64,000 bases of DNA from Pseudoips prasinana (taxonomy: Eukaryota; Arthropoda; Insecta; Lepidoptera; Nolidae): contig OX621237.1 in the NCBI GenBank assembly GCA_951640165.1, positions 4,278,001 through 4,342,000 of the forward strand. The letters are read 5' to 3'. Below are positions 34,021 to 45,255 of the stretch, in pieces. The notes below the pieces were generated by a model. It was not told the DNA's origin. It did not search any database and saw only the letters and a program-made list of their open reading frames with translations. Every line of letters starts with the position of its first letter. Position 1 is the stretch's first letter. The position numbers and the translations under genes are program-made.

Positions 34021-34517
34021 TTTTAATGTCCAGCTCATGTTTTAAGTCCTCTGAGACTATATGCACCAGGTACTTTTAAACTTTGCAACTCGGCTTTATT
34101 TAACAACAGTTAACTTTTTTTTTGGATTTCGTTGTATGTGTACTTTGCTAAATCTTAAGCATGTTTTACAAACGTTGTTACAAATGTTGTAAAACCAACG
34201 TCCCAACAGAGGTCACCCTGGTGGTTGCCATCTATACAATAATATACAATAATAAGACATCAAACTAAGTAAACCGTACTAGACACTATCATTTGGGGTT
34301 CGAGCCACGATTCAGCCAGTATCCGCCCTGAGTCGTGGAGATGCTTGAGGGTTGATTTTCAAGACATTTTTTGCAAATGTTATTCTTCGACAATACGCGA
34401 CGAAGTGGGCTATTCATCTGATTGAGGTTCGGAGGAGGAATTTTATCGAAAAAAGTGGTAGCGTAATGCAGACACTTCATTTGAGCTACTAAATTTGTCC
34501 CCATTTTAACCCTATAG

Positions 34518-34697
34518 TCACATTAATATTATAAAGGCGAAAGTTTGTATGTGAGTGTGCCTGTTTGTTACTTCTTCTCGTCTGAACGGCTGGAGCGATT
34601 TAATAAAATTTGGTACGGAGTTAGCGAACACCCTGACTTAACACATATCCTACAATTTATTAATATGAATGTGGGTAAAACCGCGGGGCACAACTAG
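34518..34697 (+). mobile_element. Short Helitron-like element
   Basis: TCACATTAATATTATAAAGG start and GGTAAAACCGCGGGGCACAA CTAG|T end. The 3' end matches the main Helitron family but the body differs (AAAGGCGAAAGTTTGTATG, CTGGAGCGATTTAATAAAAT). Confidence 0.55.
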
Positions 34698-35035
34698 TTC
34701 AATCTAATCGCTACATTCAAATAGTCTAGAAATTGGAGACGTTTGGAAATTTACTATTCTATTGATATATTGATTTAAAGAAGAAAATATAAATATCAGT
34801 ACAAAACCAAAGTACAACACAAGAATTAGTACAATTCGCTCCTGTAATAAGAAAATAGGTTAATTCTTCAAGAGCCCTAAGCGAGAATTATCGAGACAAA
34901 ATAAAAACATATGGCAACATAATGGCAAAAACACTTCGATTGTGTATTGTTTGTGTAAATTGCTGAACATTCTTTTGTCAGTTAACGTTAAAGTAGATAG
35001 TTTTAAGTCAGGCGATTAAAGCGTAAGTAATAATA

Positions 35036-36317
35036 GGTCTTTACCTATGAAATTGCCGTTTTGTATGAAAAAATTTAAACGAATTTTTTTCATGAATTTT
35101 TTTATTTGTATTAATCGAAGTAATCACCCATGCAATCAATACATCTTTGCCATCGCAGTGGCAGTTTATTGATGCCCTTCTTAAAGAAATCAGCTGGACG
35201 GGAGGCAACAAATTCTTCAAAGGCATTTTGTACTGCCTCTCGGGTATTGAATTTTTTTCCCGCCAAGAAGTTATCCAAATTCTGGAAAAAGTAGTAGTCT
35301 GTAGGCGCAAGGTCTGGTGAGTAGGGCGGATGACGGAGAGCTTCCAACCCCAGTTCTTGCAACTTGGAGACCGTCTGCTGTGCAGTATGAGGTCGCGCAT
35401 TGTCGTGCAGGAGCAGCGGAGACGAGCGATTGACCAATGCTGGTTGGAGATGCGCCAGCTTCTCCATCATTGTGCTCAGTTCTTCACAGTACACATCTGC
35501 AGTAATGCTCACCCCGTTTGGTAAGAAGCTGTGATGAATCACACCGGCGCTAGACCACCAAACTGTGACCATCACTTTTCTAGGGGTAAGTTTTCGTTTA
35601 GGGCATTGTTTAGGTGCTGAACCAGGATCCAACCAACTTGCTGAGCGCTTGCGGTTATCAAACAGAATCCATTTTTCATCGCAGGTAACAATGCGGTTCA
35701 AAATTCCTTCATTTGTGTGTCTGTTGAGCAGTGCAAGGCACGTCTCGACGCGTACTTCGCGCTGGCGATCATTGAGTTCGTGGGGCACCCATTTGTCAAG
35801 CTTTTTTACCTTGCCAATTTGACGCAAATGGACCAATATTGTTTTGACGCTAACGTCGAAAGCTGCTGCTAATTCAGCCGTAGATTGTGTATCATCAGCT
35901 TCCACAACCGCCTTTAATTCGTCATTGTCGACCAAAGTCTTCGGACGACCGCGAGGTTCATTTTTCAGGTCGAAATTTCCAGAACGGAAGCGAGCAAACC
36001 AATAACAGGTGGTGCGTTGGTTTGTAGTGTTAGCTCCGTAAACGTCGTTGATGTTGCGTGCCGCTTGTGCCGCGTTGCTGCCACGACGGTACTCATATTC
36101 CATAATTACTCGAATTTTTAACGTATCCATGATGACGAAAAAGATTGAAATGCGATGAAAATGTAACACTAATCAATAAAGAAATGACTACTTTTGGAAA
36201 AAAGAATCCATGTTTTTAAAATAAAATTAATTTGAAATTAGAATTCTTAGCCAAACAAAAATTATTTTGATTTGAAATGGCCAGTACTGCAGAACGGCAA
36301 TTTCATAGGTAAAGACC
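35036..36317 (-). mobile_element. Mariner (Tc1/mariner, cecropia-type), copy A, apparently intact
   Basis: 1282 bp between TA dinucleotides (35034-35035, 36318-36319). The terminal inverted repeats match perfectly over about 25 bp, starting GGTCTTTACCTATGAAATTG. It contains one uninterrupted transposase frame. A same-length, nearly identical copy lies in opposite orientation at 53864-55145. Intact ends, TA duplication and an open frame suggest recent arrival. Confidence 0.95.
35111..36130 (-). CDS. Mariner transposase, intact (339 aa)
   Basis: DD34D transposase that cuts and pastes the element at TA sites. It starts at ATG 36130 ([17 protein letters not shown]) and ends at TAA 35111-35113. 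The N-terminal half has two helix-turn-helix regions and the GRPKT linker, then the mariner signature WVPHEL. Catalytic Asp residues lie in [17 protein letters not shown] and SPDLAPTD; exactly 34 residues separate the second and third, the mariner spacing. The family's YSPDLAP block is intact, and the C terminus [13 protein letters not shown] resembles cecropia-subfamily mariners. No stops or frameshifts. Activity is inferred, not shown. Confidence 0.93.
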   Translation of the reverse strand: MDTLKIRVIMEYEYRRGSNAAQAARNINDVYGANTTNQRTTCYWFARFRSGNFDLKNEPRGRPKTLVDNDELKAVVEADDTQSTAELAAAFDVSVKTILVHLRQIGKVKKLDKWVPHELNDRQREVRVETCLALLNRHTNEGILNRIVTCDEKWILFDNRKRSASWLDPGSAPKQCPKRKLTPRKVMVTVWWSSAGVIHHSFLPNGVSITADVYCEELSTMMEKLAHLQPALVNRSSPLLLHDNARPHTAQQTVSKLQELGLEALRHPPYSPDLAPTDYYFFQNLDNFLAGKKFNTREAVQNAFEEFVASRPADFFKKGINKLPLRWQRCIDCMGDYFD

Positions 36318-36334
36318 TAATATCACACCGTTCC

Positions 36335-36625
36335 GCTGAAAGAGCAGCCCGACTGGGGAAGTACCTCCACCTTACAAAAGACATTCCTTCATAATAACTT
36401 TAATGTTGTGTTTCTGCGTGTGAGTAAAGTGGCCAGAGCTCATTGGGGTGGGGGGAAGGGTCAGCAACACTTGTTTGCTGACTCTTTTAATGGCCGGCAA
36501 CGCACTCGCGTCTCCTCTGGTGTTGCGAGTGTACATGGGCGGCGGTGATCACTTACCATCCGGTGACCCGCTTGCTCGTTTGTCGACCTATGACATTAAT
36601 AAAATTAAAAATAAAATTATATCGA
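36335..36625 (+). mobile_element. LINE 3' end (CGGCAACGCACTCG family)
   Basis: GGGGAAGTACCTCCACCTTA, TGTTTCTGCGTGTGAGTAAA, GGCCGGCAACGCACTCGCGT, GGGCGGCGGTGATCACTTAC, ending with an AATAAAATTAAAA-type tail. Also at 45545-45850 and, inverted and split, 48775-49605. Confidence 0.75.
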
Positions 36626-37056
36626 CTGCCCTGTTGACCTATTGACCTAAATGACCCCGACTGTTAAGCTAGAGGTGGATGGGTCCTATGCCCATGCCAT
36701 TCTTGTGTGAAATATATAAGTATCTTTAACAGTCGCCTGGCTGCCATATTGAGATGGATTGGGATAAGATGATAGTATGTTAGTTGTCCTATGATATTAA
36801 TTTATTAAATTATTTAATTCACCCTCTTTTCCTTTTTTTTACAAGCGGAACAATGCTACTAATATTAGAAATACGAAAGTTTGTAAGTATGGATGGATGC
36901 ATGGATGTTTGTTACTCTTTCACGCAAAACTACTGAACGGGTTTGGACGAAACTTTGTAGTAATATAGCTTATATATCCAAATAACTCATAGGCAAATTT
37001 TTTAAGGCACCGCCCGCACTAAGGAATATTATCCCTGTGTCGCAAGGTACTTTAAA

Positions 37057-37110
37057 AACTTTTAATTTTAAGTCCGTCTATTATAATAGACGGACTTAAA
37101 TTAAAAGTTA
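37057..37110. repeat. Near-perfect hairpin, ~26-bp arms
   Basis: AACTTTTAATTTTAAGTCCG TCTATTA pairs with TAATAGACGGACTTAAATTA AAAGTT, with a single extra T in the left arm and no loop. Within the Helitron-like element. Confidence 0.85.
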
Positions 37111-37111
37111 A

Positions 37112-37225
37112 ATTACATTCAGACTCAGAACAACTATTTGAGGGTCACACAAATAGTTGTCCGGTGCGGGACTCGAACCCGCGACACGAAGCGGCGAAAC
37201 GACTGTTATAGCCGCTGCGCCACAC
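37112..37225 (-). mobile_element. tRNA-derived SINE (GGCGCAGCGG family), nested in a Helitron-like element
   Basis: Complement shows TGGCGCAGCGGCTATAACAG (A box) and CGGGTTCGAGTCCCGCACC (B box), then ACAACTATTTGTGTGACCC and the TTCTGAGTCTGAATGTAA end. Confidence 0.8.
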
Positions 37226-37271
37226 GTGCAGTCAATTTATAAAGTTTAACGTCAAACTTCGTCACAGCTAG

Positions 37272-37911
37272 TATAAAATATAATCCGCCTCCGCTTCATT
37301 CTTTACACCATAGCGCGAGAAATGCCCTGAAGCACTATCACATATGGCAATTCAAAAAGTATAATGCGTTTCTTCCACAAACAAAACGTCCAAACAGTTT
37401 TTCTAGTTGTTGTGTAAAGTAATATTAATTGCAATTATACTGTAAACATGCTTTATATTACATTGTTGTACAAAAATACATACATACATTGCCACAATTA
37501 AATGAACGAGACAATTATTAAAATGACGTATGACAGCCTAGTAATATGATAGGTGTTTTTTTTCCGTAGAAAAAAAAACTAAATGTTTAATTTTATTTAC
37601 TGTTTCTTAAGATTCAGGTATTTGCCAAGTTTAAGAGACAGGGTTCATATTTTGTGTACAGATCTCTGCAACATTGTTAGTCTCGGAACCAATTTGAAAT
37701 TAACATAACATAAGTACTCAACAAACATTGTAACAATTAACAAATAAGCAAATCTGTAAACTTAGGAAATAAATACATTTTTACTTTTTTTTTGTTTTTT
37801 ATTATTACACGTGGTTCATCACACAGTTGGTAGCATCTCCTTTTATGCATATATAATACGGCTTATGTTTAACTTACCACCAAATATAGTAACATATAAC
37901 AGACAAAAATA
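37272..37911. other. AT-rich intergenic, nothing recognised
   Basis: No gene or recognised repeat before the tandem array. Confidence 0.55.
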
Positions 37912-38225
37912 GTAATTGATCACCAAAATGAAACCCGCATTTTAATGTAAAATTATAACCAAAGTTTCACCATTTTGCTATCCTATTTAAGCAAAATGAC
38001 TCCAAATTAATCATTGTTGACCCATAAGTAATAAATGATCACCAAAATTAAACCAGCATTTTAATGTAAAATTATAACCAAAGTATTTACATCTTGCTAT
38101 TCTGTTTAAGCAAACTGACTCCAAAAAAATCATGGTTAACCCAAAAATTGTTAATGAACACCAAATTATTAAACACATTTCAATTTAAAATGACATGCAA
38201 AAAATAATATCTCGCTATCCGATTT
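37912..38225. repeat. AT-rich tandem array, about 2.5-3 units of 119 bp
   Basis: GATCACCAAAAT at about 37918 and 38037 and AACACCAAATTA at 38157 begin units with CATTTTAATGTAAAATTATAACC and CTTGCTAT.C.GTTTAAGC. Similarity falls off in the third unit. A complementary TTTGGTGATCATTTACTACA lies at 38886-38905. Confidence 0.7.
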
Positions 38226-38392
38226 ATGTAAATAATAAGGCATGTATTTAAATCGATATCTGTATATTCCCTTTTTTCTAACAAAATATTTCAAAGTTAT
38301 ATCAAAAATACTGACTTGCACACTAATTATGCCCACTTAACTAAATCAAATTGGAACTTAAATATAAAGATAATTATTATGCAGCAAGCATT

Positions 38393-38655
38393 GTTTCTGT
38401 CACGGCTCCGGCGCTGCGGGGTTTGGGCGGCCCCACGCGAGCTTATCGTCGCAGATGGTTTTAACGCTCACCGCCGCAGCTGAGGCTGGCCGGCGAAGCC
38501 GGCCAGCAAGCCGAAGCCGAAGCCTTCAAACCACCTACTCCTGCAGCTCGCGGGCCGCCCCACACCTCCGCGCCTACGCGGGCTTACATTACACTCTAGG
38601 GGTAGGGCAAACAAGACTACGTGAAGTCGGTTTTGCAGCGATTCGTTTCTGTCAC
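38393..38655. other. GC-rich island within AT-rich repeat
   Basis: About 250 bp, strongly GC-rich against AT-rich flanks, bounded by direct repeats GTTTCTGTCAC (about 38393 and 38645). It includes the perfect hairpin GCTGGCCGGC-GAA-GCCGGCCAGC at 38485-38507. Not obviously coding; likely part of a mobile element with the flanking AT-rich repeats. Confidence 0.6.
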
Positions 38656-39094
38656 AAAATTAAAGAAAAATGTCACAAAAATTTTTTAATCATCTTTTTT
38701 TAAATTATTCAAACAAACATTAAAAAATAAGTCCTCTTCTAATTAATAACAAAGGGAGGGTATTGCAAACCGGACACATGACTCAATATGACATCATAAT
38801 ACTTTTTTGGTAATAAGCCTACATTTTGTGGCAATCACAGAGGTTTATTTAGGCCGAAATAACACATTAATTTGCTCGCTAAGATTTGGTGATCATTTAC
38901 TACATTTGGTGTTCGAATACACTTTGAAGTGCAGTCGTGACTTAAATTGCAAGTACTATTGTATTTTTAGACTTTATTTTTCTGGTGTTAAGTTTCTATT
39001 TGTGGTTAAAAAACGGAGGGTATCAAAGTATTTTATGGTGGTCATTATATTTAATCCCATATAATACTGTGCCAGGAAGCGCCGCTCTTTAAAA

Positions 39095-39408
39095 TCTTTA
39101 CATATAATAAAATCGTAGGAAAGTCAAAACTGTACATTGAATATTTTTTAAAAAAGGACACTTGGCGCCTGATCTACAATCGATATCGAAGCCAAAAATA
39201 TAGTTTTTAGAATTTTTTACTGCTTGTCTGTATGTATGTCCGGGTTAAACTCAAAAAGTTCTGCATGGATTTATTTAAAATTTTGCATGAATATTACGAA
39301 GAGGTCAGGTCAACATATAGGCGACATATTACCACGCTATCACCTACGGGGGAGGAGCTGTGATAATTTATTAAATTAAACGCGAGTAAAACCGCGGGCC
39401 ACAGCTTA
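39095..39408 (+). mobile_element. Non-autonomous Helitron copy
   Basis: Starts A|TCTTTACATATAATAAAATC and ends ACCGCGGGCCACAG CTTA (canonical CTAG mutated). Body agrees with the other copies. Confidence 0.72.
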
Positions 39409-39559
39409 ATAATTAGTGTAACATGTAACCGAACAAGAAAACTAATAATACTTATTTATTATAATTAGTCTGTTTGTATAGTTGTGTGTGTGTATGCATG
39501 TGTAAATGCATGTGTGACATACTTTGTTTCATACTTTCATCACACCAACAATTCTTTTA

Positions 39560-39830
39560 GTTTGTTCTTTTTTGGGGTTCAGCAGTACCCAAAGAGTACC
39601 ATTAAGCCTCAGCGTCTGACCAGGATCCCAGTTGGCCACAGTTGAAATCAGCGCTACAGTTATCTGTGGCAGAATGCTGAACTGTGGCCCTATAGTCACT
39701 AACGTGCTTTGTATGGGTACCACATTGAATAGGTGTTATAAAAAAATGTATTTATTATTATTTGTAAGCAATAAATTATTAACGTATTTTCTGTGTCTTT
39801 TACGCTGTATGTCTAATTCCTATTGAGGTA
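39560..39830. repeat. Dispersed repeat (CAGCGCTACAG family)
   Basis: Shares about 100 bp with 48905-49010, then runs AT-rich into the perfect palindrome at 39795. Confidence 0.5.
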
Positions 39831-39864
39831 CCTCAATAGGAATTAGACATACAGCGTAAAAGAC
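39795..39864. repeat. 70-bp perfect palindrome
   Basis: 35-bp arms with no spacer, centred on GGTACC at 39827-39832. Left arm starts GTCTTTTACGCTGTATGTCT; every base pairs. Confidence 0.95.
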
Positions 39865-41874
39865 TACGTGTCTAATACAAATATATTATTTCTTTCTTCC
39901 TCTCAGTCTATGTGTTATCGCGCTGTATCTCAAGAATCGTTATAGTTAAAATTATTTCAGAGTCTGTATTTCTATTTTCGCTGTGCCAAATAATAAAATA
40001 AAGTTAAAACTAATAAATAACTTCACATTCTTGATGCTACAGAACCCTTCGAATGCTAGTACGGCTCGAACTTGGCCGACTTACTTATTTAATTACATTC
40101 TAGTAAGATTGTTCCTTTATATTACTTGTACAACTTCTAAAACAAGGTATAGTTAAAGTCTGATTAATAATTTTCTACTTGGCACTTATCAATATGATAA
40201 GTGCCTCAGAACGGCATGCGGCACCACAAATATCCACGACTGAGTATCGAATAATTTAAAAATGTAAATGAAAAACACAATATATGTATTTATTGTTTAA
40301 AACAAACATAATATGGCTACTTATTTGAACTAATTGTATACATACTTTTTAAAGAAAGAATTCCATAGTAATAAACTGAACTATAATAGTTATAATATAA
40401 AATATATTAGAGATATAATAAATACGTTCATAAACAGACAAATTACATAGCATAATTAATTTCCTCTTCCTTCTCAAGTCAATTAAAATTAACAGCAAAC
40501 CATTGCCGTTTCCAATACCAGATCAAATATACAAATGCTAACATCGTACCATTCATCTTTCAGAACATGATTATCAAGAAAACGTTCTTAAATCCAAATT
40601 TCATTCATGCAAATATTTCTTTCATGTCTCACACAAAACAAAATCTCAATTCTCAAAAATAGCGGCGGCAAGTCAAAAATATTTGTCCTTTGTATTTCTA
40701 ATGTCCAACTATTGTGTTGCTTGAGCCCATATTTTGCGCATCTATGCCCCTGTTTGGGAATAGCGGGTGCAACGTCGATTCGCTCGAATCGTCACATTGT
40801 CAACGACAAGTAGTTTTGAAAAATATACCACCCCGTAACTGGCACTAATATGTACAGGGACGAATTGTGATTGCATTAACATTCTTTGACGTAAATAGTA
40901 CTTTTTGTTGAATAATGTTAAAAGTTAAAATGATTTACTTTTTTTAAGGTCATTATGAGTTTTAATGGCTTTATGAATTTTAAGGAAGTCCTATTGAGTT
41001 TACTATAGATGAATATATTCCGATTATAATTTATCTTTGATGTTGTGAACAAAAATAGTTTATGGCAGTTTCGTCATATTGGGATGAATTTTGCTATATA
41101 TTTAACTTACTATAATTACTATAACTTAGTAGTAGTAGTTTTGCCTTTACTCACATTATATTATTTATAGATGCTCGTCGGTTTAGGGTATTTCTGGCCT
41201 GGCCTTTCTTGAGATTGTCCCCAATTTGGTCAGATAATGTTCGAGGCGGTCTTACCCTTCCGCTTGTACCATTCACACAGGTCAAGAATACTTCTTTTAC
41301 AAATTTTCTTTCATTTAGTATTTCCAGTTAATGCCCAAACCATCTCAACATAGGTACATCTTTCAATCTTTGTCACTACTTTGCTATTTAACACCACAAC
41401 GTAAAGATCTCTTACGTAAGTATTTCATATTCTGTCTTCCAAAGTCACATCACACAAACTTCTCAGAGCTCTCATTTCCACTGCATTTATTCTACTTTCA
41501 TTATTTTTCTGCCATACTCATCTTTCAAAGTTAATTATCAACAATTATAACAAAAATCAATAGATTTAATGGCGTACTATTGCTACGTTATAACAGAGAA
41601 TGAATAATAATTAAAATTTTTCGTAGGAAACTTGTAATATCACATTTAATACTTTAGCAATGAGAGACAATAAAAAATAACGTTTTGTTATTTTCTTAAA
41701 AGATTATTATATTTTAATTAACCAATTAATCAATCTATAATATAAAAAATTGATAAAACGCAAACTAGTACCTATAAACCTTTTTTAAAAAGTATTGAGA
41801 TTATTCCACCCACAACTATTTTTCTAATACAGCCCTGTAACCAAGGTGCAACCCGTTGCAAAAACAGGCAGAAA
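39865..41874. other. AT-rich intergenic, nothing recognised
   Basis: A fragment of the GGGTTCCGTA-type repeat (CAGAACCCTTCGAATGC ... GAACTTGGCCGAC) lies at 40040-40085. No gene seen. Confidence 0.5.
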
Positions 41875-43452
41875 TTGTCCAAAAATTCTAAACGTGATCA
41901 GCTCATTGTGTGCGCACACCCGCCACAATGGAGCACAATGCCCATCCTTAGCCACTCTTTGTATCAAACAATACCACTTTTACTAACAATAAAACCAAAT
42001 CCCAAACCTAAAGTCAGATTCAGTTCAAAATTTCGTGCAAAATTCAACTTAGAATATACTAATATAGACACTGATTCCTCAATTTTTGGTTTTTGTGTTT
42101 ACGATCTTTCGGATGTGTACGCTGTCCATCTCCTGTTTGCTATAGTTGTCATTGTTACCTATACCTATTGTGCGATTGTTCGTAAGTTATTGAATGGGAT
42201 CAATGAGAAACATTTTAATATTACAAAATTATAAACGTCTTCCGTATGTGGCTAGCGTAAGAAATGGAGTCGCATCAAGAGACTTATTTTATTTCCACAT
42301 TAGGTATATTAATTGATCCTCTCTTGTCTTTCACGTCTGTAACTTCTTTGAACCGAGGTTCGAACCCCAAAAGGCGTACACTCTGCTGCGGTGTGTAGTC
42401 TATTTAGTGTGCAGTCTTAATTAACAGGTGGTTTGAGACCCCATTCACTTTTAATGACCGGTGAAGTACTGTAAGCCTCCTAGGCAAACTGTTAACGACA
42501 TCTATTTTACTTTGCGTTCAACAAATAATACTTAAATATCAATGAGTTTAAAAATAAATGTCCTAATTAACTCATTAACGTTCAATTTAAGCCGTTGGGT
42601 TTGGAAAGATACAATTTTCAATAAAAGTTTCCTTTATCGTCCAGAATTTACTAGGATTTTAGAGCGTAATATTTTTGAGGACGAACTTGCGGTAAAATAT
42701 GATAAACACATTATAATGATATACATCATGTATAAGAATACACAAGATTATACGCGAAGTGAAAGTATAAGCGAAAAATTAAATATACATAATAACTACT
42801 CCACACCTCCGCTGATGACACCTACGCACAATTTATTGCAATACGACACTACATTCAAACAAATCATGCGACAATATCCCATACACTGTCTCCACACGAC
42901 ATCCGGTCCTTTACAATACCATAGAACACCATACATCCTTGCATCACCTTTATACTTTTCTCAAACATCGACAAATGTTAATTGCTCCTCTAATTCATAA
43001 CATACAAAATACTACTTTAACATTTGGAGAATAAAATTCAAATTTATGTATAGCTCTGATTGTACCTAATCAACTTATATTTTCCTGTAATTTCACAATT
43101 GAGATGTCTTATACAGGAAGTGGTGGAATTAAATGTGACTCTCACAATTAGACGCTAACGTATATAAAAGATTAGTGGTGTAAATCCTTTAATGGACGTC
43201 ACGCGTTTGGCAGATGTTTTCTTTTATTACATTGGAATCATTGTGGTACTCAGCACGCATGTTTTACGAGTAATTCCCAAATACCTGAAAATCAACCATG
43301 CTAGTTTAGGACTTGATATCTTACTGGAGAGTTACACGCAGATGGCGGTTTTGCTGGGGAATGCCAGGATTGTGCGGAAATTTCTCTCCATGTGGCCCAT
43401 ATATTGTTTGAGTTGTATTTGTATTAAAATGCCCTTGTATGATATCTTGTAA
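41875..43452 (+). other. Three unassigned open frames, probably not genes
   Basis: Frames of 119, 152 and 86 codons at 41875-42234, 42542-43000 and 43192-43452 do not match any family I recognise. The first has a hydrophobic stretch (AVHLLFAIVVIVTYTYCAIV), the third another (YYIGIIVVLSTHVL). They are separated by repeat-like sequence, have no clear splice links and start at non-ATG or weak starts. A diverged membrane-protein pseudogene is possible but unsupported. Confidence 0.2.
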
Positions 43453-43477
43453 ATAATATTGGTAATAAACATGTGAT

Positions 43478-43764
43478 AATAATAATATCCTGGGACATTT
43501 TTCACACACGGCCATCTGATCCCAAACTAAGCAGAGCTTGTACTATGGAAACCAGATAACTGATATACTACATAATAATATACTACTTTTCTTTTGTAAA
43601 TACATTACACCCGGAAACAGGACAAACAGACATGTTCATGCACCCTAATAAATATATATAAATAAATATCTGTCCACCCAGGACAGATATTTATCTGTCC
43701 TGGGTGGGAATCGAACCCACGACCTCCGGCGTGAAAAGCAAGCATTTTCCAATTACGCCAACGT
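43478..43764 (-). mobile_element. tRNA-derived SINE (GGCGTGGTTGG family)
   Basis: Minus strand: TATCCTGGGACATTTTTCAC tail complement, GGTGGGAATCGAACCCACG B-box complement. A short inverted duplication of the GGACAGATATTTA segment lies at about 43660-43700. Confidence 0.8.
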
Positions 43765-44406
43765 ATGATGATGTTGATGATGAAATGAGTACTTTAAATT
43801 TATTTATTCTCAATGTAAATTTCTATGTCCAAACTGTCTATGAGTTGATTATAACTAATACATGTTCTGATGCTGATGGTCTTTTAAAATTAATTATATT
43901 ACTGTGTAATGTTAAATTAATTATAGTTCATATATTATACATTTTTAAATACCTACAATAATTATACTCGCTTTCTTTAAGAATCTTTATCCAGTTAAGG
44001 TAAAAATGGTTTATTCTGAATGATTGCGTTTGCCTCTTCGCTAGTATTCGCTACTGCTACTATGAATGTACTTTACAACATAAATTAACAATGATCTTGT
44101 CCCGCGATTAGTATTCTTTACAAAATACTACCAAAGCTTACCGAAATCCAAGAATCAGTATTTGTTCAAACATTTAAGCCTTCCTCTTCATTGTCAGCGG
44201 CAGTCGGTCCATTTGAAGAGCCGAAGACCAGGATTTGTCTTATCAGGGACTCATTCACAAATATTTACGAATGCGGATTAATCTGTGACAAAGAACGACC
44301 GGTTCGCGATTCATTCATGAGTTTTCATTCATATTTGTCCAGAGCTTGAGTGTTGTTGAAAACAAGATGATACGCAGCTGGGTTACATATATAGGTAGCC
44401 ATTGTA

Positions 44407-44541
44407 CAGACGCCAGCACAGCAAGCTACCCCAACCTGTCAAATTTCCCTAATTGAAAATGAACCTTACGTTTTTGTGATAAAGTTGAAAATCTATAAAA
44501 GAAATTTGACAGATTGGGGCAGCTGGATGTGCTGGCGTCTG
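44407..44541 (+). mobile_element. MITE (CAGACGCCAGCAC family), best copy
   Basis: 135 bp flanked by TA. Inverted repeats of about 40 bp: CAGACGCCAGCACAGCAAGC and complement ...GCTGGATGTGCTGGCGTCTG. TA duplication suggests Tc1/mariner-type mobilisation. Confidence 0.82.
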
Positions 44542-44679
44542 TACCTATGTACAAAAACGTATTAATCATGTAATAAACAATTTCCTCCTGGTACAATTTC
44601 GATCATGACCGTCTCAATGGTGAATAGAGGTAACGGTTACTGGGAAGAGAACGCACTAAACGATAGGCCGCCTTTTCTA

Positions 44680-44815
44680 CAAACGCCAGCACTTCAAGCT
44701 ACTCTAATCTGTCAAATTTCCCCAATTGAAAGTGAACCTTATGCTTATGTGATAAAGTTGAAAATCTATAAAAGAAATTTGACAGATTGGAGTAGCTGGA
44801 TTTGCTAGCGTCTGT
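44680..44815 (+). mobile_element. MITE (CAGACGCCAGCAC family)
   Basis: 136 bp flanked by TA; CAAACGCCAGCACTTCAAGC start, GCTGGATTTGCTAGCGTCTG end. Forms the inner part of an inverted duplication with 44925-45255. Confidence 0.8.
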
Positions 44816-44924
44816 ACAAACTTGTAAAATGTGGTAATGTTCTGGATAAATGGCCTCTTGGTCTAGTGTTTAGTAAACCTGACTGCCAGAGGTCGTGGGT
44901 AAGATCCGCCTCTATCTAACCCAG

Positions 44925-45255
44925 CTACTCCAATGTGTCAAATTTCTTTATAGATTTTTTGACGATCACCGTAACCTAGTTGGTAGTGCTCCTGCCTACG
45001 AAGCTGGTGGTCCTGGGTTCGAATCCCGGTAAATGCAAATATTTGTGTGATAAGCACGAATATTTGTTTCGAAGTCATGGTATAGTAGTCATAAGTATGT
45101 ATATCGTCGCCTGGTACCCATAGTACAAGCTTTGCTTAGTTTGGGGCTAGGATGATCTGTGTGACATTGTCCCTAGATATTAACTTTATCACATAAGCAT
45201 AAGGTTCAATTGGGGAAATTTGACAGATTGGAGTAGCTTGAACTGCCTGCGTCTG
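44925..45255 (-). mobile_element. MITE (CAGACGCCAGCAC family) split by a SINE
   Basis: Halves 44925-44960 and 45182-45255 around the SINE 44961-45181; right end CTGCGTCTG|TA. The left end is degraded. Confidence 0.75.
44961..45181 (+). mobile_element. tRNA-derived SINE inserted in a MITE
   Basis: Head GACGATCACCGTAACCTAG to tail CCCTAGATAT; a short internal deletion. Left flank CAAATTTCTTTATAGATTTT and right flank AACTTTATCACATAAGC are adjacent in intact MITE copies, so the SINE came later. Confidence 0.85.

Larger units (their letters stand above)
36855..37271 (+). mobile_element. Helitron-like element with nested SINE and a hairpin
   Basis: Starts near ACTAATATTAGAAATACGAA and ends CTTCGTCACAG CTAG|T (37268-37271). 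It is interrupted by a minus-strand tRNA-derived SINE (about 37112-37225), and an almost perfect hairpin lies at 37057-37110. The exact 5' terminus is uncertain. Confidence 0.5.

Noticed and set aside
38455..38703. 82-codon frame in the GC-rich island
   Set aside because: Hairpins and direct GAAGCC repeats explain the openness; no domain and the frame leaves the island into AT-rich DNA.
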